A DNA stretch of 64,000 nucleotides. It comes from Alkalihalobacillus deserti. GTDB lineage: Bacteria > Bacillota > Bacilli > Bacillales > Bacillaceae_D. The stretch spans positions 186,001-250,000 of the forward strand of contig NZ_JAJAFR010000001.1 of the NCBI RefSeq assembly GCF_020734105.1, read 5' to 3'. The notes beneath the pieces were generated by a model. It made no database searches and was not told the origin of the DNA. It was given only the letters and a program-made list of their open reading frames with translations. This document shows positions 60,986 to 64,000 of the stretch, piece by piece; the stretch's first letter is position 1, and every line of letters begins with the position of its first letter. Position numbers and translations under genes: made by a program.

Positions 60986-61018
60986 AAAATTGCCATACTT
61001 AAGTAATAGCGAAATTGT

Positions 61019-61061
61019 AAAGAAAAACAGCCTGAATGTGATATTCAGGCTGTTTTTCTTT
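61019..61061. terminator. Bidirectional intrinsic terminator
   Basis: AAAGAAAAACAGCCTGAAT pairs exactly with its complement ATTCAGGCTGTTTTTCTTT around GTGAT. It lies between the aspartokinase and the sodium channel, which converge. Confidence 0.9.
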
Positions 61062-61881
61062 ACTTATTATCAGTGAGCTTTTGGAGCATGGCTTTCATTT
61101 CTGAGATCTCAGCTTTTAATTCTTGTAATTCAGTGTTAGTTTCCTCTTCTTTTTCAGCTTCATTCGCTTTTTCAACATTATTAACAATGACCCCAATAAA
61201 GAGGTTAAAAACGATAAATGTACCAACTAGTATAAAGACGACAAAGTAGATCCAGGACCAAGCTAATTCAGCAAAAATTGGACGCATGACGCCACTTGCC
61301 CAGGATTCCAAAGTGACGACTTGAAATAAAGTTAAAAGAGAGAGTTGTAGATTGCCAAAGTATTCTGGTGCAACACCTGCAAATAACATCGTTCCCATAA
61401 CCCCAAAGATGTAAAAGATGATACTCATGAGAATCATAATATTTCCTAATGCTGGTATCGTCATCAATAAAGCGTCAACCAGACGCCGTAATGATGGGAT
61501 TACGGATATGGCTCGAAGAACACGTAACACGCGAAGAATTCGCAGGACGGTAATAAAGTGGGCACCTACAAACAGATGTCCCGCTGCTATAATTAGGAAA
61601 TCAAACCAATTCCAGCTGCTTTTAAAGAAATTCTTCGTCGGTTTAGTTGCAATAAAACGCATCGCTATTTCAATGGTAAAGAACCATAGCAACGCATAGT
61701 CTGCTAGAAAGAACCACTCTTTATAATCCTGATAAATGTCAGGATAGGTTTCAATTCCAACAAGAATGGCATTTATGATGATGAGGCCAATTACAGTAGA
61801 TGTAAAGGCACGATGAAAAACAATGCGCTGTATGGAACGAATAAGTTTATTTTCTGATAGTTCTGTGTTTGAGATTTCCAT
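61060..61881 (-). CDS. Voltage-gated sodium channel, NaChBac family
   Basis: A 273-residue six-segment ion channel subunit that forms tetramers. S4 carries the regular arginines RILRVLRVLRAISVIPSLRR (about residues 110-129), the pore filter is TLESWAS, and S6 ends VFNLFIGVIVNNVE followed by a charged coiled-coil tail (LQELKAEISEMKAMLQKL). Length and filter equal NaChBac and NaVBP of alkaliphilic bacilli, where the channel serves sodium entry for motility, chemotaxis and pH homeostasis. The start is ATG 61881, behind AGGGGAG; the frame from 61920 lacks a site. Confidence 0.95.
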   Translation of the reverse strand: MEISNTELSENKLIRSIQRIVFHRAFTSTVIGLIIINAILVGIETYPDIYQDYKEWFFLADYALLWFFTIEIAMRFIATKPTKNFFKSSWNWFDFLIIAAGHLFVGAHFITVLRILRVLRVLRAISVIPSLRRLVDALLMTIPALGNIMILMSIIFYIFGVMGTMLFAGVAPEYFGNLQLSLLTLFQVVTLESWASGVMRPIFAELAWSWIYFVVFILVGTFIVFNLFIGVIVNNVEKANEAEKEEETNTELQELKAEISEMKAMLQKLTDNK

Positions 61882-62033
61882 AATGCAACTTAACTCCCCT
61901 ATAAACAATTTAACTTTCATTTTACTAGTTTTTACTGCTGGACAAAAGCTTTAAATTATTAATGAACAAACGTTCTTTTTTCGATATCTATTCTTGATAC
62001 TATAAATTAAGAAAGCATAAGGAGGGAAAGAAC

Positions 62034-62117
62034 ATGGAAAGGCTATTAAATCGCAGTGTGAATGAGGCGCTTAGATTAGAAGTGATTTACACCAACTTTA
62101 GAAATACCGTACAATAA
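62034..62117 (+). pseudogene. 27-codon fragment of a small WYL-like protein
   Basis: AAGGAGGG precedes ATG 62034, which reads MERLLNRSVNEALRLEVIYT then NFRNTVQ and stops. This resembles the start of small WYL-domain proteins of bacilli, which are about 70 residues long. The following sequence (to 62302) holds another open stretch without a start, ending YNYLDYLYSY. It may be a truncated gene or a real microprotein. The stretch 61921-62356 has no other gene. Confidence 0.35.
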
Positions 62118-62306
62118 TCACTAGAGTATGGGATGCATAATGAGTCAGTCGTGCACCCAGGGGGAAATCGAATTCTATTATTGATACAGATTTAAATTCT
62201 GGTACACGCGGTTTAAATGATCGTTCTGGATATGATGAGGAAGAAGAGAGTTTCAAGGGAAAAGGTCGATATAATTATCTAGATTACTTATATAGTTATT
62301 AAAGAT

Positions 62307-62343
62307 GAAGAAAACAACTAGTTTCGAATCTAGTTGTTTCCTT
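62307..62343. terminator. Terminator hairpin downstream of proI
   Basis: GAAG-AAACAACTAG pairs with CTAGTTGTTT-CTTC around TTTCGAAT. It ends the minus-strand proA-proI transcript. Confidence 0.75.
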
Positions 62344-62356
62344 CGTTAAAGTACAA

Positions 62357-63193
62357 TTATTTTTTCGTGTTTGAAAATACCGCTCCTAATTCTTTAGAAC
62401 GTGTAATAGCGTTTGTGATTGCGTCTATCATTGCTTCTTGGCTATGTCTTTCTTGTAAAACTTTCATACCTGCTTCTGTCGTTCCATTTGGACTCATAAC
62501 CTCTTCATAAAGCTCTTTTGACGTTTTAGTTGTAGTTTGCAGACGTTTCCCAACACCCACTACAGTTTGTGAAATAAATGCACTAGCTTCTTCTTGTGAA
62601 AGACCGGCTTTTTCAGCTGCTTTCTCCATCGCTTCAATCAGATAATAAAAATAGGCAGGTCCACTTCCAGCAAGACCAGTTGCTGCATCGAGTTTTTCCT
62701 CATTAACTACCACAACAGTCCCAACTGCTGAAAAAAGTTTCTCGACTTCATGCAATTGTTGGTCGTCTGCAAAAGAGCCCTTAGTTATAGCTGTTACAGA
62801 TTCACCCACTTTTGCTGATGTGTTAGGCATTGTTCTGATTACACCAGCTTTGTGACCGAGTAAATCTTCAATATAACCAGTAGGAATGCCTGCTAAAACA
62901 GAGACAAATAATTGTGTGGGGTTGGTGTTTTGCCTAACATCTTCAATCGCTTCTTTTACAGCTTTAGGTTTCATCGCCAATACGACAATGTCGCCTTCCT
63001 TTACTGCTTCCTCTCGATCACTGTTTGTTCGAATTCCATATTCGACCTCAAGATAGTTTAGCTTTTCTTGGTCACTTAAGTTTGTTGCAATGATTTGATT
63101 AGGTTCGACCACTTGAAGCCTGACAAGACCAGCAATGATCGCTTCAGCCATCGATCCAGCACCTAAAAAAGTAATTGTTTTATTTTTGAGCAA
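62357..63193 (-). CDS. proI: Pyrroline-5-carboxylate reductase
   Basis: A 278-residue enzyme for the last step of proline synthesis with NADPH. The Rossmann motif is FLGAGSMAEAIIAGL; AGSGPAYFYYLIEAM and the end block SPNGTTEAGMKVL are the signature. It follows proA, 10 bases after its end, in one operon. B. subtilis has several paralogs (proI, proG, proH); I use proI from the operon position with proA, with moderate certainty. Such genes make bulk proline or osmoprotective proline. Confidence 0.88.
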   Translation of the reverse strand: MLKNKTITFLGAGSMAEAIIAGLVRLQVVEPNQIIATNLSDQEKLNYLEVEYGIRTNSDREEAVKEGDIVVLAMKPKAVKEAIEDVRQNTNPTQLFVSVLAGIPTGYIEDLLGHKAGVIRTMPNTSAKVGESVTAITKGSFADDQQLHEVEKLFSAVGTVVVVNEEKLDAATGLAGSGPAYFYYLIEAMEKAAEKAGLSQEEASAFISQTVVGVGKRLQTTTKTSKELYEEVMSPNGTTEAGMKVLQERHSQEAMIDAITNAITRSKELGAVFSNTKK

Positions 63194-63203
63194 ACTTTCT
63201 CAC

Positions 63204-64000
63204 CTATCCTTTCACCTGTCCCTGACCTTGGACGATGTATTTAGTTGATGTTAATGCTTCAAGCCCCATTGGACCACGAGCGTGAAGCTTCTGTGTGCTA
63301 ATACCAATTTCTGCTCCAAAACCGAATTCAAATCCATCTGTAAAACGAGTAGAAGCATTATGGTATACGGCAGCTGCGTCTACTTTATTTAAAAAGCTTT
63401 CTACATTCCGTGAATCCTCGCTAATAATAGACTCAGAATGCTTTGTTCCATACGTATAAATATGATTAATCGCTTCATCAACAGAACCAACAATTTTTAA
63501 GGCTACTTTCAAATCAAGGAATTCATTTTCCCAGTCAGATTGAGTGGCAGGTTCAATGTGGCTGTCATAAACTCTTGTTTCTTCATCGCCAACAAATGAA
63601 ACGTTTTTCTCTGCAAGTTCTTTTAGAAGATCATTCATATGAAGGGTAGCCCACTCACGGTCAACTAAAATAGTTTCAACGGCATTACAGACGGAGGGGC
63701 GTTGTGTTTTAGCATTTACAGCAATCGAAATCGCCATTTGTTTATCAGCTGTACGATCAATGAAAAGATGGCAATTACCGACACCCGTTTCAAGTACAGG
63801 GACAGAAGCATTTTTAACGACTGATTGGATTAAAGATGCTCCTCCTCTTGGAATGAGGACATCTAAATAGTCGTTTAATGTAAACATGTCTGTTGCTGTT
63901 TCTCGACTTGTATCTTCTATTAATTGAATCGCTTCGACTGGTATCGTTGTTTGTTCGAGAGCACGTTGTACGACCTTAACAAGTGCTGTATTTGAATAAA
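63204..64000 (-). CDS. proA: Gamma-glutamyl phosphate reductase (N-terminal part beyond window)
   Basis: The frame extends from 63204 to the window end without a start, so the N-terminus is missing; about 265 residues are visible. It reduces gamma-glutamyl phosphate to the semialdehyde used by ProI. The catalytic cysteine is in [13 protein letters not shown], and [12 protein letters not shown] and [15 protein letters not shown] are conserved. ATG 63887 is internal, since upstream codons (for example [11 protein letters not shown]) continue the family sequence. Confidence 0.93.
   Translation of the reverse strand, partial: YSNTALVKVVQRALEQTTIPVEAIQLIEDTSRETATDMFTLNDYLDVLIPRGGASLIQSVVKNASVPVLETGVGNCHLFIDRTADKQMAISIAVNAKTQRPSVCNAVETILVDREWATLHMNDLLKELAEKNVSFVGDEETRVYDSHIEPATQSDWENEFLDLKVALKIVGSVDEAINHIYTYGTKHSESIISEDSRNVESFLNKVDAAAVYHNASTRFTDGFEFGFGAEIGISTQKLHARGPMGLEALTSTKYIVQGQGQVKG

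Overview
The window looks like the chromosome of an endospore-forming, flagellated, low-GC Gram-positive bacterium of the family Bacillaceae, most likely an alkaliphilic or halotolerant relative of Bacillus halodurans or B. pseudofirmus. The evidence is the B. subtilis-like gene content and local order (yqgQ-glcK, yjcFGH, artPQR-yqjABC-yqjE-yqjH, msrA-msrB, tnrA), the sporulation genes (SpoVAF-like, CotX paralogs, a KinA-type kinase), the strong AGGAGG-type ribosome binding sites, and a NaChBac-type voltage-gated sodium channel, a family first described in alkaliphilic bacilli. I saw no rRNA, tRNA, CRISPR array, transposase or prophage.

Layout. 1-7600: a partial anchored protein, a SpoVAF-like germination protein, yueI, yqgQ-glcK, aspA and a YqgU-like lipoprotein. 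7609-11700: a TPP-riboswitch-controlled thiamine operon thiE-thiS-thiG-thiO-thiD, interrupted by a palindromic repeat. 11.9-15.5 kb: a DUF1385 protein joined in frame to a thiamine-binding YqgV-like domain, then the yjcHGF operon. 16.4-20 kb: msrA-msrB and a BCCT transporter with a sigma-B-type promoter. 20.3-22.7 kb: spore coat genes with sigma-K-type promoters and the remains of a manganese catalase. 22.8-33.5 kb: a sporulation kinase with a sigma-H-type promoter, an ArtPQR-like amino acid ABC transporter, yqjA/B/C/E, a Prli42-like microprotein, and a Y-family polymerase with decayed genes upstream. 33.5-39.2 kb: a motility block of a FliK-like giant, a FlhB-C-like partner, a FliS-like chaperone, a flagellin with a large central domain, and yaaR, with two sigma-D-type promoters.

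39.2-48.1 kb: a frameshifted CPBP protease, small proteins, then sulfate assimilation (cysH-sat-cysP, a 2.5-copy tandem repeat, cysC, sulfite reductase, DUF3906). 48.2-51.4 kb: a membrane-anchored subtilase, an acetyltransferase and a YibQ-type deacetylase. 51.5-57.7 kb: tnrA with its own TnrA/GlnR box, diverging from a siroheme operon (SUMT-HemD fusion, sirB, sirC), followed by an isolated cobB-cobT pair. 57.7-64 kb: folE2, two small envelope proteins, a YclM-type aspartokinase, the sodium channel, and proI with a window-truncated proA.

How the parts fit. Siroheme made at 52-55 kb is the cofactor of the sulfite reductase at 46-48 kb. TnrA next to it suggests a nitrogen link. The coat genes, germination protein and kinase serve sporulation, and the 33.7-39.2 kb block serves motility. 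The strongest unexplained signals are a dispersed repeat family whose two hairpins change sequence but keep their pairing, the FliK-like/FlhB-C-like pair beside a sigma-D flagellin operon, the in-frame DUF1385-UPF0045 fusion with an internal ribosome binding site, and several genes in visible decay.
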